This document shows positions 1 through 8,728 of a stretch of DNA of 64,000 nt, piece by piece. This DNA comes from Nostoc linckia FACHB-104. GTDB lineage: Bacteria > Cyanobacteriota > Cyanobacteriia > Cyanobacteriales > Nostocaceae. The stretch is taken from contig NZ_JACJQJ010000009.1 in NCBI RefSeq assembly GCF_014696615.1, positions 124,001 to 188,000 on the forward strand. The letters run 5' to 3'. The first letter of the stretch is position 1; every line of letters starts with the position of its first letter. The translations under genes and the position numbers were made by a program. The notes beneath the pieces are model-generated. The model was given only the letters and a program-made list of their open reading frames with translations. It was not told where the DNA came from and ran no database searches.

Positions 1-1
1 T

Positions 2-1258
2 GCATCCGGACGTGTGCGGGAGTTACGTAATGCTCACCACCTTAAGTCTTTGGGCATTCAAGTTAGTAATGTGGAGTTCGATCGAGAAGCGATCGCCAAC
101 CATGCTACCAATCTTGTCGCCAAAATCCAAGGCGATTTAACCAACAGCCTCAAGCGTTTGGGTGTTGATATTATTCGAGGCTGGGGAAAATTAGCTGGTA
201 CGCAAAAAGTTAGCGTTACTGGGGATGGTGGTGAAAAAACTATCACAGCTAAAGACATTATCCTGTCTCCTGGTTCTGTGCCTTTCGTACCTCCAGGCAT
301 TGAAGTTGACGGTAAAACTGTCTTTACCAGTGACCAAGGTGTGAAGTTAGAAGCGCTACCAAACTGGGTGGCAATTATTGGCAGTGGCTATATTGGTTTG
401 GAATTTTCTGATATTTACTCGGCATTAGGCTCTGAAATCACCATGATTGAAGCCTTAGATCAGCTAATGCCAGGATTTGACAGAGATATTGCCAAACTTG
501 CGGAACGGGTGCTGATTACTCCCCGCGATATAGAAACAAAAGTGGGAATATATGCTAAACGAGTCATTCCCGGTTCCCCGGTAGTGATTGAATTAGCTGA
601 TTTTAAAACAAAAGAAGATTTAGATGTGATCGAGGTGGATGCTTGTCTAGTCGCTACCGGACGCATCCCAGCTACCAAAAATCTCGGTTTAGAGTCTGTG
701 GGTGTAGAACTCGACCGCAGAAATTTTATTCCAGTTAATGACAGCATGGCAGTGTTGTCAGCAGGTGAAGTAGTACCCCACCTCTGGGCAATTGGCGACG
801 CTAACGGCAAAATGATGCTAGCTCATGCTGCTTCTGCTCAAGGTATCGTTGCAGTGGAAAATATTGTAGGTCGTCCCAGGGAAGTTGATTATCGCAGCAT
901 CCCCGCCGCCGCTTTTACCCACCCAGAAGTTAGCTATGTTGGCTTAACTGAAACCGCAGCCAAGGAATTAGGCCAAGCTGAAGGTTTTGAAATAGCTACT
1001 AGCAAAGGCTACTTCAAAGGTAACTCCAAAGCCTTAGCAGAAAATGAAGCCGACGGTATGGCGAAGGTAATTTATCGCAAAGATACCGGAGAAGTCTTAG
1101 GCGTTCACATCTTTGGACTACACGCCTCAGATCTCATCCACGAAGCCTCAGCAGCCGTTGCTAGCCGCCAATCTGTGCATACCCTCGCTCATTTAGTACA
1201 CGCCCACCCAACACTTTCAGAAGTGTTAGACGAAGCGTACAAAAGAGCGATCGCATAA
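2..1258 (+). CDS. lpdA: Dihydrolipoamide dehydrogenase, 5'-truncated by window edge
   Basis: This is the E3 flavoenzyme of 2-oxoacid dehydrogenase complexes, which reoxidises dihydrolipoamide with NAD+. The reading frame is open to the window edge and reads ASGRVREL before the first internal GTG at 14, which fits LpdA downstream of the redox-active disulfide. The FAD GxGxxG and the CxxxxC pair must therefore lie outside the window. Visible are the NAD-binding motif GSGYIGLEF, the FAD-proximal WAIGDANG, and the C-terminal catalytic HAHPTLSE His-Glu pair. It is followed 127 bp later by trpC on the same strand. The identity is secure; the start is not in the window. Confidence 0.93.
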   Translation, partial: ASGRVRELRNAHHLKSLGIQVSNVEFDREAIANHATNLVAKIQGDLTNSLKRLGVDIIRGWGKLAGTQKVSVTGDGGEKTITAKDIILSPGSVPFVPPGIEVDGKTVFTSDQGVKLEALPNWVAIIGSGYIGLEFSDIYSALGSEITMIEALDQLMPGFDRDIAKLAERVLITPRDIETKVGIYAKRVIPGSPVVIELADFKTKEDLDVIEVDACLVATGRIPATKNLGLESVGVELDRRNFIPVNDSMAVLSAGEVVPHLWAIGDANGKMMLAHAASAQGIVAVENIVGRPREVDYRSIPAAAFTHPEVSYVGLTETAAKELGQAEGFEIATSKGYFKGNSKALAENEADGMAKVIYRKDTGEVLGVHIFGLHASDLIHEASAAVASRQSVHTLAHLVHAHPTLSEVLDEAYKRAIA

Positions 1259-1385
1259 AAATGGGCATGGGGCATGGGGCATAGGGCATGGATAATAGGT
1301 AATTGCTTTCTTTTCTCCCCTGCTCCCTGCTCCCTGCCCCCTTGCCTCATCCCCAATCCCCAGTCCCCAGTCCCCAATCCCTAAC
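1259..1385. repeat. Heptamer short tandem repeats (STRR) between lpdA and trpC
   Basis: The spacer is built almost wholly of degenerate heptamers: GGGCATG-type units near 1262-1290, TCCCTGC units near 1317-1345, and TCCCCAG/TCCCCAA units near 1350-1382. Such short tandemly repeated repetitive sequences are typical of heterocystous cyanobacterial intergenic DNA. No promoter could be made out in it. Confidence 0.8.
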
Positions 1386-2270
1386 ATGCAAATCCGTCGC
1401 CGTTCCCCTAGTTCAACTGTTGCTGTTTCCGTTATCCGTTATGAGGTTGCAATGCCAGGTGCAGAACCAAACAACATTTTGGAGAAAATTGTTTGGCAAA
1501 AAGAAATCGAAGTTGACCAAATGCGGGAAAGAGTACCTTTGCGGGAATTGCAAAAGCAAGCTTTAACTGCACCACCAACCCGCGATTTTGTAGGGGCGCT
1601 ACGACAAGGCAAGACAAAACCAGCGTTAATTGCTGAGGTCAAAAAAGCTTCACCCAGTAAAGGCATATTACGGGAAAATTTTGATCCAGAAGCGATCGCT
1701 CTCTCTTATCAAGAAGGTGGCGCTAGTTGTCTTTCTGTATTGACTGATGAGAAATTCTTTCAAGGCAGCTTTGACAATTTAGCCAAAGTTCGCGCTGTCG
1801 TAGATTTACCGTTGCTGTGTAAGGAATTTATCATCTATCCTTATCAAATGTACTTAGCACGTTTGCGGGGGGCAGATGCAGTTTTATTGATTGCGGCGAT
1901 ACTCAGCGACCAAGATTTGCAGTACTTCATCAAAATTGCCAAATCTCTCAACATGGCAGCTTTAATTGAAGTCCATAGCTTAGCAGAACTTGATCGTGTG
2001 TTAGCCTTAGATGGCGTTACTTTGATAGGAATTAACAATCGCAATCTAGAAGATTTTTCTGTTGACTTGCAAACCACTTGTCAACTACTTAAAGATAGAT
2101 ATCAGCAGTTGCAGGAACGGAACATCTTGGTTGTTAGTGAGTCAGGATTACATACACCAGATGACCTAAATTTAGTAGCAACAGCAGGTGCATCCGCTGT
2201 ACTTATTGGTGAGTCTTTAGTAAAACAACCAGATCCAGCAGTTGCGATCGCTAATCTATTACCAAGGTAG
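1386..2270 (+). CDS. trpC: Indole-3-glycerol phosphate synthase
   Basis: This enzyme closes the indole ring from carboxyphenylamino-deoxyribulose phosphate in tryptophan synthesis. The 294-aa TIM-barrel protein shows [10 protein letters not shown] with the catalytic lysine near residue 90, [17 protein letters not shown] and the phosphate-binding SESGL and GESLV segments. An N-terminal extension of about 25 residues precedes the usual start, as in many cyanobacterial homologues; a second ATG at 1452 (MPGAEP) is possible. It sits downstream of lpdA across a repeat-filled spacer, so co-transcription is uncertain. Confidence 0.95.
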   Translation: MQIRRRSPSSTVAVSVIRYEVAMPGAEPNNILEKIVWQKEIEVDQMRERVPLRELQKQALTAPPTRDFVGALRQGKTKPALIAEVKKASPSKGILRENFDPEAIALSYQEGGASCLSVLTDEKFFQGSFDNLAKVRAVVDLPLLCKEFIIYPYQMYLARLRGADAVLLIAAILSDQDLQYFIKIAKSLNMAALIEVHSLAELDRVLALDGVTLIGINNRNLEDFSVDLQTTCQLLKDRYQQLQERNILVVSESGLHTPDDLNLVATAGASAVLIGESLVKQPDPAVAIANLLPR

Positions 2271-2495
2271 TAATCTCAAAATACCTCTCTCGTTCCTGTG
2301 GATGCGATCGACTGTACTTAGTGCGGTTGGGCAATAAATCGTGCTAAATCATCACTTGCTCTCTTAGTCAAATCTTTATAGCACAGCCAATCTAGGGTAT
2401 CAGCAAATACTGGTTGCCTATGTAACAATTAAGTTAGTAGCAAAACAACCTTAGTTTATCCAAAAATCCCTTATTTGAAAAACCAAATCAACTTC

Positions 2496-2744
2496 ATGGA
2501 GCAAATTCCTCTGCCCTCACCTATCCATTACGAACTTATACTGCAACTTTTAGAACGACAAACAATGTCAGCAGTAAGTAAAAATCCGGATTTGCGGCAC
2601 CAGGTGAATCAGCTAATTATTACTTTACGTAAAGCAGCTGTTCAACAAAAGCACCTGGAAGAAATTTGCCAGTTTTCTTCTGTAGTGGTTGACCATCGTT
2701 GGTCAATCAATCATCATACTGAAAAAGCTGTTACCCCCGAATAA
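2496..2744 (+). CDS. Small conserved cyanobacterial protein (DUF5340-like)
   Basis: An 82-aa predicted cytosolic, mostly helical protein beginning MEQIPLPSPIHYELILQLLERQT. From memory this opening matches a small family restricted to cyanobacteria (DUF5340); no function is known to me. A TTG 21 bp upstream would add seven residues, but the ATG at 2496 gives the family-like N-terminus. There is no clear Shine-Dalgarno sequence. It stands alone, with the hairpin at 3134-3167 as the nearest strong terminator. Confidence 0.6.
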   Translation: MEQIPLPSPIHYELILQLLERQTMSAVSKNPDLRHQVNQLIITLRKAAVQQKHLEEICQFSSVVVDHRWSINHHTEKAVTPE

Positions 2745-2852
2745 AAATCTTCATATTCTGTCCCTCTGTATTCGGTTCTCGAAATATAACAGGGGAATTC
2801 TAAATATTGCTGCTTAGAGTTACTATCTCTCCAAGCAGAATTATCTTCATTC

Positions 2853-2897
2853 GGACACTACACTCAATTTGGTACAGCCAACTTGAGCGCAGTGTCC
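2853..2897. repeat. Long interrupted hairpin
   Basis: The arms GGACACT and AGTGTCC enclose a second pair, CTCAA with TTGAG, and then TTGG with CCAA around a loop TACAG, giving a nearly continuous stem. There is no U-run after it on either strand, so it is not a standard terminator. It could be a dispersed repeat or part of an untranslated RNA. Confidence 0.5.
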
Positions 2898-2991
2898 TTT
2901 GAAAATTTGTCAAAATATAATTCTTAAAATACCTATTTAATCTCAGCTATGCATAAGCTATTCTGCTTTTAAGTTGCACAATCCATCGTGA

Positions 2992-3042
2992 GGGCTGTTG
3001 ACCGTTGACTGTTGACCGTTAACAGTCAACAGTTAACAGCCC
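2992..3042. repeat. Palindromic array of TTGACCG/TTAACAG heptamers
   Basis: Three TTGACYG-type heptamers are followed by their near reverse complements, and the whole is bounded by GGGCTG and CAGCCC, so the 51-nt element can fold on itself. The same TTGACTG unit recurs at the 3' end of pdxA (9815-9835), which shows that it is a dispersed family. Confidence 0.7.
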
Positions 3043-3133
3043 ATATTAGTAGTTATGCAATTTAGACGCGCATTAGCTTATTAAAATTTTCTTATTTGTT
3101 ATTTTTCGATGACTTGGAATACAGTACTAAATC

Positions 3134-3167
3134 AAAAGAGCGAGTTAAATTTTTAACTCGCTCTTTT
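3134..3167. terminator. Bidirectional rho-independent terminator
   Basis: This is a perfect 16-bp inverted repeat, AAAAGAGCGAGTTAAA against TTTAACTCGCTCTTTT, with only two unpaired bases in the centre. A-runs and T-runs flank the GC-rich core, so it can work in both directions. It lies 118 bp beyond the stop of the leftward DUF2949 gene and about 390 bp beyond the rightward small gene ending at 2744. Confidence 0.75.
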
Positions 3168-3284
3168 GCTGGAAAGGATAATAAATTAAGTCAGGATAAA
3201 TTTTTGATTCCCAATCTATTAGCCTGGGAAACAGGCATAGTTGATTTGACATACCTCAATTCTCCTAAATGAGCTATTCATAAC

Positions 3285-3476
3285 CTATGCCGTCTCTAAC
3301 CAATCATAAATTTTCTCTAACTGATCGAGGGTAACCAAACCATACTGCCAAAGAATCATCGGTAAAGGGCCTGGATCTTGCTCACGATGTCGCAACGCTA
3401 CGGCTAAAGAGGCTGTAGAAATTGCCAAATCTTCTTGCAAAAAATGAATCAGTCGAGAATACTTTGATGGTGACAT
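3285..3476 (-). CDS. DUF2949 family small protein
   Basis: A 63-aa protein reading MSPSKYSRLIHFL, then EQDPGPLPMILWQYGLVTL and IYDWLETA, a pattern I recognise as the cyanobacterial DUF2949 family of unknown function. The start at 3476 was chosen because a near-perfect Shine-Dalgarno AGGAGGTGA precedes it by a short spacer. An in-frame ATG at 3512 would add 12 residues but would place this ribosome site inside the coding sequence. Monocistronic, with a strong terminator downstream. Confidence 0.7.
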   Translation of the reverse strand: MSPSKYSRLIHFLQEDLAISTASLAVALRHREQDPGPLPMILWQYGLVTLDQLEKIYDWLETA

Positions 3477-4005
3477 TTGTATCTCACCTCCTAGTGCAGA
3501 GTGTATTGTCATATATCAGTTCACCATTTCTCAGTAGCTAGTAGCCAGTATCTTATCTGTCACTATCGCATTAATACTTAAAAGCAAGAGCAAACTTTGT
3601 CTAAATTTACCTTAAAGAATTGCTCTAATTAGGAACGGGAAAAATTTTTCACTTGAGAACTAGTTGTCTGCTCAATTCTTTAGTTGTTTTTTCCCTAAAT
3701 CACATTTGTGTCTTTTTTATTAAAGTCAGTCTTTGATTTAATTACACATCTGGTAACAAATATTCCTTAGTTTATAGTCTCTTATGAGCGGCTATTTACA
3801 CGTACGTCAAAAGGAAGATCTTTTGGTAATAAAGTTTAATTTTGTGCATCCTATCAGGGGATAGAGTACCTTTCGAGGGTTTGCAATGTACTAAATAGCA
3901 GCTTTGTGAGTGAATATTATACCATTGGACGTGATATTTTTTTACCTTACATTATTTATTAAGGTTTGGCATGAGTTGAAAAGCGTACTTACAAAATTTT
4001 TATCT
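3477..4005. other. Intergenic region, no gene seen
   Basis: About 530 bp of AT-rich sequence between two leftward genes. It should contain the promoter of the DUF2949 gene near its left end. A short inverted repeat (CAAAAG...CTTTTG, near 3808-3825) is the only structure noticed, and no ORF with plausible composition was found. Confidence 0.5.
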
Positions 4006-4019
4006 CCGCAATGCTGCGG
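4006..4019 (-). terminator. Short hairpin after the DUF192 stop codon
   Basis: CCGCA-ATGC-TGCGG forms a 5-bp GC stem immediately beyond the stop of the leftward gene. On the minus strand it is followed by AGATAAAAATTTT, an imperfect U-run, so this is only a weak terminator candidate. Confidence 0.4.
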
Positions 4020-4020
4020 A

Positions 4021-4530
4021 TTATAGAAACTTTATTTTTATACGATCGCCTGACTTCAACCCTAATTCCGTAGCTCGACCAGATCGGAGTTCAATTACTG
4101 TATCAACTAGTGTATTGGGCCCGTAGCTAGGACAAGGGTCACTAGTGCAAGGAGGTGCAGAAGTTTTGATGTACTTGACGACCCCATTCTTCATAAAAAC
4201 CATATCTAGAGGGATGAGTGTATTTTTCATCCAGAACTTAACTGGTTGTGCTGAAGGAAATTTAAACAGCATTCCTCGGTTATCTGGCAAAGATTTCCGA
4301 TACATCAACCCCATTTGTTGTTGTTCCGGTGTCTGTGCTACTTCCAATTTAATCTTAGTATTATTGGGAACAGTGGCCTCAGCCGTAATAGGTAGTTGTT
4401 GTCCAGCAGATACTGGTGCTTGAGTTTGAGAGCCAGATGTTGTAGCCGGAGGTTTAGCCGTCGTGGGTGGAGAACAACCCATCAACAAAACACTCAGCAA
4501 TATTGAAATAAAAGTTAACAAATTTAGCAT
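4021..4530 (-). CDS. DUF192 domain lipoprotein
   Basis: A 169-aa protein with a lipoprotein signal (hydrophobic residues 3-17, lipobox LLMGC, Cys at about 19), a Pro/Thr-rich linker to residue 50, and a C-terminal DUF192 domain showing EQQQMGLMYRKSLPDNRGM, PVKFWMKNTLIPLDMVF and GDRIKI. DUF192 proteins are small beta-barrel exported proteins of unknown biochemical role. The signal implies anchoring to a membrane facing the periplasm or thylakoid lumen. It is monocistronic. Confidence 0.85.
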   Translation of the reverse strand: MLNLLTFISILLSVLLMGCSPPTTAKPPATTSGSQTQAPVSAGQQLPITAEATVPNNTKIKLEVAQTPEQQQMGLMYRKSLPDNRGMLFKFPSAQPVKFWMKNTLIPLDMVFMKNGVVKYIKTSAPPCTSDPCPSYGPNTLVDTVIELRSGRATELGLKSGDRIKIKFL

Positions 4531-5012
4531 GATGATGAGTGATTTCGTAATTTAGATTTTGATTTTACAAAATTTAAGAAAAAAAACCCACAACTTATAG
4601 AAGTTTTTACTGGGATGAGGTAAGGGAATTGTGACATAAGATAATAGGGGATACTGTGGGGTAATTCATCAGGGGGTATCACCCCTCATCCATAATTTAC
4701 CCAGATTTTAGCCCGTGTCAACGCACTTTAGCGATGACCTCATAATTTATTTCTATACTGAATATTTAAATGTAACTATAGATACTTGAAAATCAGATAA
4801 ATTTGTAGAAGCACTCAGTATTCACCTAGCGAATGTTTTAACACACAGGCAAGCATTTTATTGAATATGAAGAGACCTAAAAGCCTAGCTCAGTGCAAAT
4901 TACCAGCCTTTAGAGGTGAGATGATCTTAATTTTTAACTAATAATCCCACCTTTAAATAGGTGGGATCTGGAAAGAATACACTGTCGTTTCTGCGGCTCG
5001 TAGCATGAGCTT
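4531..5012. other. Intergenic region between nblR-like gene and DUF192 gene
   Basis: Contains the probable nblR terminator (4944-4967) and, near 4530-4700, the presumed promoter of the leftward DUF192 gene. No ORF or RNA gene was recognised. Confidence 0.5.
4944..4967 (-). terminator. Hairpin downstream of the NblR-like gene
   Basis: ATCCCAC and GTGGGAT enclose a short loop with two further pairs. On the minus strand the stem is followed by a T-rich tract (TATTAGTTAAAAATT). It lies 46 bp after the nblR-like stop codon, the usual position for a terminator, though the U-run is imperfect. Confidence 0.5.
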
Positions 5013-5699
5013 CTAAGATTCCCTTAAAACGTAACCTACGCCTCTGACTGTTTGAATTAAACGCTTTTGACCTTCATCTTCGATTTTGAGGCGTAAGTAG
5101 CGAATATATACTTCAATTACATTAGACTCACCCATAAAGTCGTAACCCCAAACATTTTCTAGAATTTGTTCTCGGGTTAATACTTCACGAGGATGTTCCA
5201 TTAAGAACTTTAATAGTTCAAATTCTTTCATAGTTAGGTCAATTACCCGTCCGTTATGTATAGCACGGCGAGTAGCGATGTCTAAAACTAGTTCCCCAAA
5301 ACGTAACTGTTCTGTGGTATCAACATCAGGTTTTAAATAGAGACGAATCAACTTGAGAAAGTCTTCTGAACGGTAAGGTTTCAGGATGTAATCGTCAGCT
5401 CCAGCTTCTAAACAAGCTACACGATCATCAACTGTATCTCTTGCCATCAGCACTAGTACAGGAGAACGCAAACCAGCTGTTCTGAGATTTTTACACAATG
5501 AAAGTCCAGATTCACCTGCTAACATTCTGTCTAAAACAATTAAAGCAGGCTGGCGATCGCGACTATATTGTAAACCGCTATTGGCATCATGAGCCAAAAT
5601 CGATTCATAGCCTGCCTCTTGCAAATCGAAAGAAAGCTGATTAGCTAGGCTTTCATCGGTTTCAATCACTAAAACACAAGGACTGTGAGCAGAGGTCAT
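5013..5699 (-). CDS. nblR: OmpR-type response regulator, NblR-like
   Basis: A 228-aa regulator with a receiver (about residues 8-120) and a C-terminal winged-helix DNA-binding domain (about 130-226, with LTMKEFELLKFLM and RGVGYVL). NblR controls phycobilisome degradation and stress survival in cyanobacteria. The receiver is atypical: the acidic pair reads E-T instead of E-D (VLVIETD), and the conserved Thr/Ser is Met (VLVLMARD), while the acceptor Asp (VLDRML) and Lys (LKPY) remain. That fits what I recall of NblR acting independently of phosphorylation. The symbol rests on overall resemblance; another OmpR-family paralogue is possible. Confidence 0.65.
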   Translation of the reverse strand: MTSAHSPCVLVIETDESLANQLSFDLQEAGYESILAHDANSGLQYSRDRQPALIVLDRMLAGESGLSLCKNLRTAGLRSPVLVLMARDTVDDRVACLEAGADDYILKPYRSEDFLKLIRLYLKPDVDTTEQLRFGELVLDIATRRAIHNGRVIDLTMKEFELLKFLMEHPREVLTREQILENVWGYDFMGESNVIEVYIRYLRLKIEDEGQKRLIQTVRGVGYVLRES

Positions 5700-6083
5700 A
5701 TTAATATTGCAATGTTAGGTACGGAATTTTGGATTGTACAGAAGTACATAAGCTAGAGATATAATTTCTGAGTTTTTGATGGGGAATCCTAATTGAGTAG
5801 AAAAACCTTATGGGCAAAGCAGCGCTCAGAATCAAGACAAATTATATATATTGAATATAACTTGCCCTCAGATCGCGCCTGCGGATGTTTTAACACTTTC
5901 AGGTGTGACTCATCAAATTCTGCTAAGCAATTTTAATCACTAGTTCCAAATACCATAACTACATCAGCAATTCTGGAAGGAAATTGCTGATTAGGGATTG
6001 GGAAAGTTAAGAGTCACAATTATTGACTTTTGAGTACAGACGCGATAAATCGCGTCTCTCCAAATCTTGACCTGTGAATATAT
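5700..6083. other. Intergenic region with one palindromic repeat
   Basis: Promoter-side sequence of the leftward nblR-like gene on the left and the 3' flank of NAD kinase on the right. The only defined element is the CGCGATAAATCGCG palindrome at 6038-6057. Nothing else was recognised. Confidence 0.5.
6038..6057. repeat. Dispersed palindrome AGACGCGATAAATCGCGTCT
   Basis: A hairpin with AGACGCGAT arms. Near-identical copies with one different central base occur at 19393-19412 and 39325-39346, always intergenic and near gene ends. Here it lies 27 bp beyond the NAD kinase stop and could double as a terminator stem, but no proper U-run follows. Confidence 0.75.
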
Positions 6084-7001
6084 TTAAGGCAATTCTACCG
6101 AAGTGGGCTTAGCAATATGAGGTAGACCCCAACCCAATTTTTCGCGCAAAATGCGGAAAAATTCTGGGGGTTGTAAGCGAATGAATTTGACAGTGTATTG
6201 CGATCGCTCTAAATGTACTCTATCTTCTGGGAGAACATAACACCCACCATTACCATCTACCACCATTACCAAACGGGGAATATTAACTGGATAAATATTT
6301 ACTGGTTCTGTATCTGGAAATACTAATGCTCTAGAAGCTAAGGAGTGAGGACAAATAGGTACTAGTTGTAAAGCAGGTACCCCAGGGGTGACTACTGGGC
6401 CACCAGCACTTAAAGAATAAGCAGTGGAACCAGTTGGTGTAGACACAATCACACCATCCGCTGCTATATCAACCGGCGCATGACGACCTATGGCTATTTC
6501 AAAATGGCACATAGAGGTCAAGGGTTCCCGATGCAAAACCATTTCATTTAAGCAGAGTGCTTCCCAAAGCACTGCTTCTCCCCGTAAAACTTTGACGGTG
6601 AGCATTGCTCGTTCTTCAATTTCATAGTCACCCGCCATTACCTGTTCTAGGGCTTGGGGAAGTTGATTGATATAAGCTTCCGTCAAAAATCCCATGTGAC
6701 CAGTATTTACTGTTAGTAGTGGAATACCGCAGGGAGCAACCTGACGAGAAGCTGCCAAAACAGTCCCGTCTCCCCCCAATACCACTGCAAACTTCATCTC
6801 TGAGTCAAATCCAGGTGGAGTGAGACCAGTTAGTGGGGTGTGACATACAGGACTTTCAGGACTTGAGTAGCCCAGTATGCCACCGATACTCGTTGTGATG
6901 CATACATTCCAACCGGCTGCGGTTAGTTTGTCTTTTAGTTCGATAGCGATGCGAGCCGCTATCGGTTTAACGTCGTTGTAAATAATGCCTGCTTTCGGCA
7001 C
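6084..7001 (-). CDS. nadK: NAD kinase
   Basis: It phosphorylates NAD+ to NADP+, the electron acceptor of photosynthesis. The 305-aa product shows [23 protein letters not shown] and [17 protein letters not shown], the diagnostic motifs of the family. I prefer the GTG start at 7001 ([10 protein letters not shown]); a TTG two codons upstream is also open, and neither has a clear Shine-Dalgarno sequence. Cyanobacteria commonly have two NAD kinases, and which one this is cannot be decided from the sequence. Confidence 0.92.
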   Translation of the reverse strand: MPKAGIIYNDVKPIAARIAIELKDKLTAAGWNVCITTSIGGILGYSSPESPVCHTPLTGLTPPGFDSEMKFAVVLGGDGTVLAASRQVAPCGIPLLTVNTGHMGFLTEAYINQLPQALEQVMAGDYEIEERAMLTVKVLRGEAVLWEALCLNEMVLHREPLTSMCHFEIAIGRHAPVDIAADGVIVSTPTGSTAYSLSAGGPVVTPGVPALQLVPICPHSLASRALVFPDTEPVNIYPVNIPRLVMVVDGNGGCYVLPEDRVHLERSQYTVKFIRLQPPEFFRILREKLGWGLPHIAKPTSVELP

Positions 7002-7119
7002 ACTCAAATATCCAAGTTTAGGCGATGCTCTGTATTATGCTAATCGTTACACATTTTTGACAATGTAGTCATGAGTTTTAAGTCAAAAGTGTAATATCTA
7101 TCTCAAAGTTGATCGTTAA

Positions 7120-8118
7120 CTATTGACCATTAACTTTAGAAGACTGCTTAAACGGTGTCTTTTTAGATTTCTGCTTTTGACTTTGTTTCTTTTCGTAATC
7201 TAATTCTTTAAGTTTTTTCATAATACGGCTAAAGTACTCTTGCAAGTAGCTTTCCAAGGTGGTGGTTTGTTGTGGGTCAATACCAAAGACTTGGTATACT
7301 TCCTCCATTGGCGCATTGAGAGGTTTACCGCTAGCTAAAACTTCTGTAAATGCCAATCTATCAGCCACATTCCATCCCCACTGGAAGAACCGCATAAAAT
7401 GCCGCACTGTACGCAGTAAGTTTATCGGCATTCGTGTGACTCTGGCTTCTTTTCCAGATAAGCGTTCACACACACTAATAATTTCCTGGGCGCTCCAAGC
7501 ACGAGTACCTACAACTGGGAAGGTTTGTTTTTCAGTTTCTGGCACACTCAAAGCCCGAATGGCAAATTTAGCAATGTCCAAAGTATCCATATAGGCTACA
7601 GGAGAAGATTCACCTGTTACCCAAACCGGTTGGTTTTCCAAAATGGGAATTCCATATTGACCGATTAAGCCTTGCATAAATCCAGCTAAGCGCAAGATGG
7701 TATACTTTAAACCAGACTCAGCTAGGAAAAGCTCTGTACAACGCTTAATTTCCATTAAGGGTACTTCTGGGTACTTCTCAGACTCCAGAATCGAAAAGAA
7801 AATAAAGCGTTCTACACCCGCAGCTTTAGCAGCTTGTATTAATGCTACCTTGCCGTCCCAGTCCACCTGTTTAATACTCAGTGAATCTGTTGGGCGAGAT
7901 GTAGCCGCATCAATTACTGCGGTTACTCCTTCCAATGCTCTAGGAAGGGTTTCGGGATAACATAAATCTCCACCTACGAGTTCTGCACCCCACTCTTTCA
8001 GAAAAGCAGCTTTTTTGGTACTCCGGACAAGACAGCGTACCTTATACCCCTCATCGATAGCACGACGAGCCACTTGTCTTCCTAAGGTGCCAGTGGCACC
8101 GACGATTAATATAGTCAT
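7120..8118 (-). CDS. ycf39: Ycf39-type NAD(P)-binding protein, photosystem II assembly factor
   Basis: A 332-aa atypical short-chain dehydrogenase/NmrA-like protein with an N-terminal Rossmann motif (ILIVGATGTLGRQVARRA) and LRLAGFMQGLIGQYG. Ycf39 works with High-light-inducible proteins in delivering chlorophyll to newly made D1 during photosystem II assembly. The last 30 or so residues form a very basic Lys/Gln tail. It lies downstream of petM on the same strand, an order common in cyanobacteria, but a good terminator stands between them, so much of its expression is probably separate. Confidence 0.88.
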   Translation of the reverse strand: MTILIVGATGTLGRQVARRAIDEGYKVRCLVRSTKKAAFLKEWGAELVGGDLCYPETLPRALEGVTAVIDAATSRPTDSLSIKQVDWDGKVALIQAAKAAGVERFIFFSILESEKYPEVPLMEIKRCTELFLAESGLKYTILRLAGFMQGLIGQYGIPILENQPVWVTGESSPVAYMDTLDIAKFAIRALSVPETEKQTFPVVGTRAWSAQEIISVCERLSGKEARVTRMPINLLRTVRHFMRFFQWGWNVADRLAFTEVLASGKPLNAPMEEVYQVFGIDPQQTTTLESYLQEYFSRIMKKLKELDYEKKQSQKQKSKKTPFKQSSKVNGQ

Positions 8119-8232
8119 GAGGGTTGTAACAATTTTTTAAATTTATATGAAAAGAATTTTAACAGAATCACTAAAGAAACAAAAGTTTACAATTTTTTCA
8201 GAAAGATATTATTCATAGAGACAGTCCGTCGG

Positions 8233-8261
8233 AAAAAGCTTTGTCCGAAAACCGGACAAGC
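8233..8261 (-). terminator. Rho-independent terminator after petM
   Basis: On the minus strand the stem TTGTCCG/CGGACAA with loop GTTTT, extended by a GC pair over a bulge, is followed directly by TTTTT. It lies about 57 bp after the petM stop codon, the expected place, and would separate petM from ycf39. Confidence 0.75.
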
Positions 8262-8317
8262 TATTTCCCTTAAAAGACAACAGCCTCTAGTTGCTGAAAA
8301 TCGGTTCCTGAGAAGAA

Positions 8318-8422
8318 TTATTCTTCTACACCCTGAATTTTCAGTAATAAAGCACCTAAGGCCCAACCTACAAAGATTAAACCGAAGGACAACAGAGCTG
8401 CATTCAACATTTCACCGCTCAT
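8318..8422 (-). CDS. petM: Cytochrome b6f complex subunit PetM (subunit VII)
   Basis: A 34-codon ORF, below ordinary length cut-offs, reading [19 protein letters not shown] then [15 protein letters not shown]. It is a single membrane helix with a short acidic C-terminus and matches PetM, a small structural subunit of the cytochrome b6f complex in the thylakoid membrane. A good Shine-Dalgarno sequence (AAGGAG) lies about 10 bases before the ATG. It lies upstream of ycf39 on the same strand and is followed by its own terminator. Confidence 0.93.
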   Translation of the reverse strand: MSGEMLNAALLSFGLIFVGWALGALLLKIQGVEE

Positions 8423-8728
8423 TGGTGCGATTCTCCTTAGCGAATGGTTTACTGAATATGTCTCGCCGTTAAAACCTGCTGACATGAGATTGCTAACAAG
8501 TTTAAGTCAACTAGGTCTACCAGAAGCTTGATCACAGCCACTGTTGCATTAGACCAGTGTAAATAATTTTAAACCAGTTTGGGGGTTAAACCCTACTATT
8601 GGTATGTGGGGCGAGGGTTAGGGGGACAAGATAGAAAAAGATGAAGTTGCTTTTTATGAGAAATCTATCTTGGCGAGGATTGTTATAAGCTGGGTATTTA
8701 TTGAAAAAACTATAAATTAATTAAATAT
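8423..8728. other. Divergent spacer petM / pdxA
   Basis: This 306-bp spacer separates divergent petM and pdxA and must carry both promoters. The petM ribosome site lies at about 8432-8440. No further element was recognised with confidence. Confidence 0.5.

Larger units (their letters stand above)
2745..3284. other. Intergenic region with three hairpins
   Basis: No coding sequence was recognised here. The stretch holds a 45-nt hairpin (2853-2897), a heptamer-based palindrome (2992-3042) and a strong bidirectional terminator (3134-3167), listed separately. The remainder is AT-rich and unremarkable. Confidence 0.6.

Noticed and set aside
1303-1566. 87-codon rightward frame overlapping the start of trpC
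   Set aside because: It reads through heptamer repeats ([18 protein letters not shown]) and then trpC in another frame.
3134-3167. Attachment site or IS end
   Set aside because: A perfect palindrome with A/T flanks is fully explained as a bidirectional terminator; no transposase or target duplication is nearby.
7001-7007. TTG as the NAD kinase start
   Set aside because: The GTG two codons later gives the usual [10 protein letters not shown] start; the difference is two residues and cannot be settled here.
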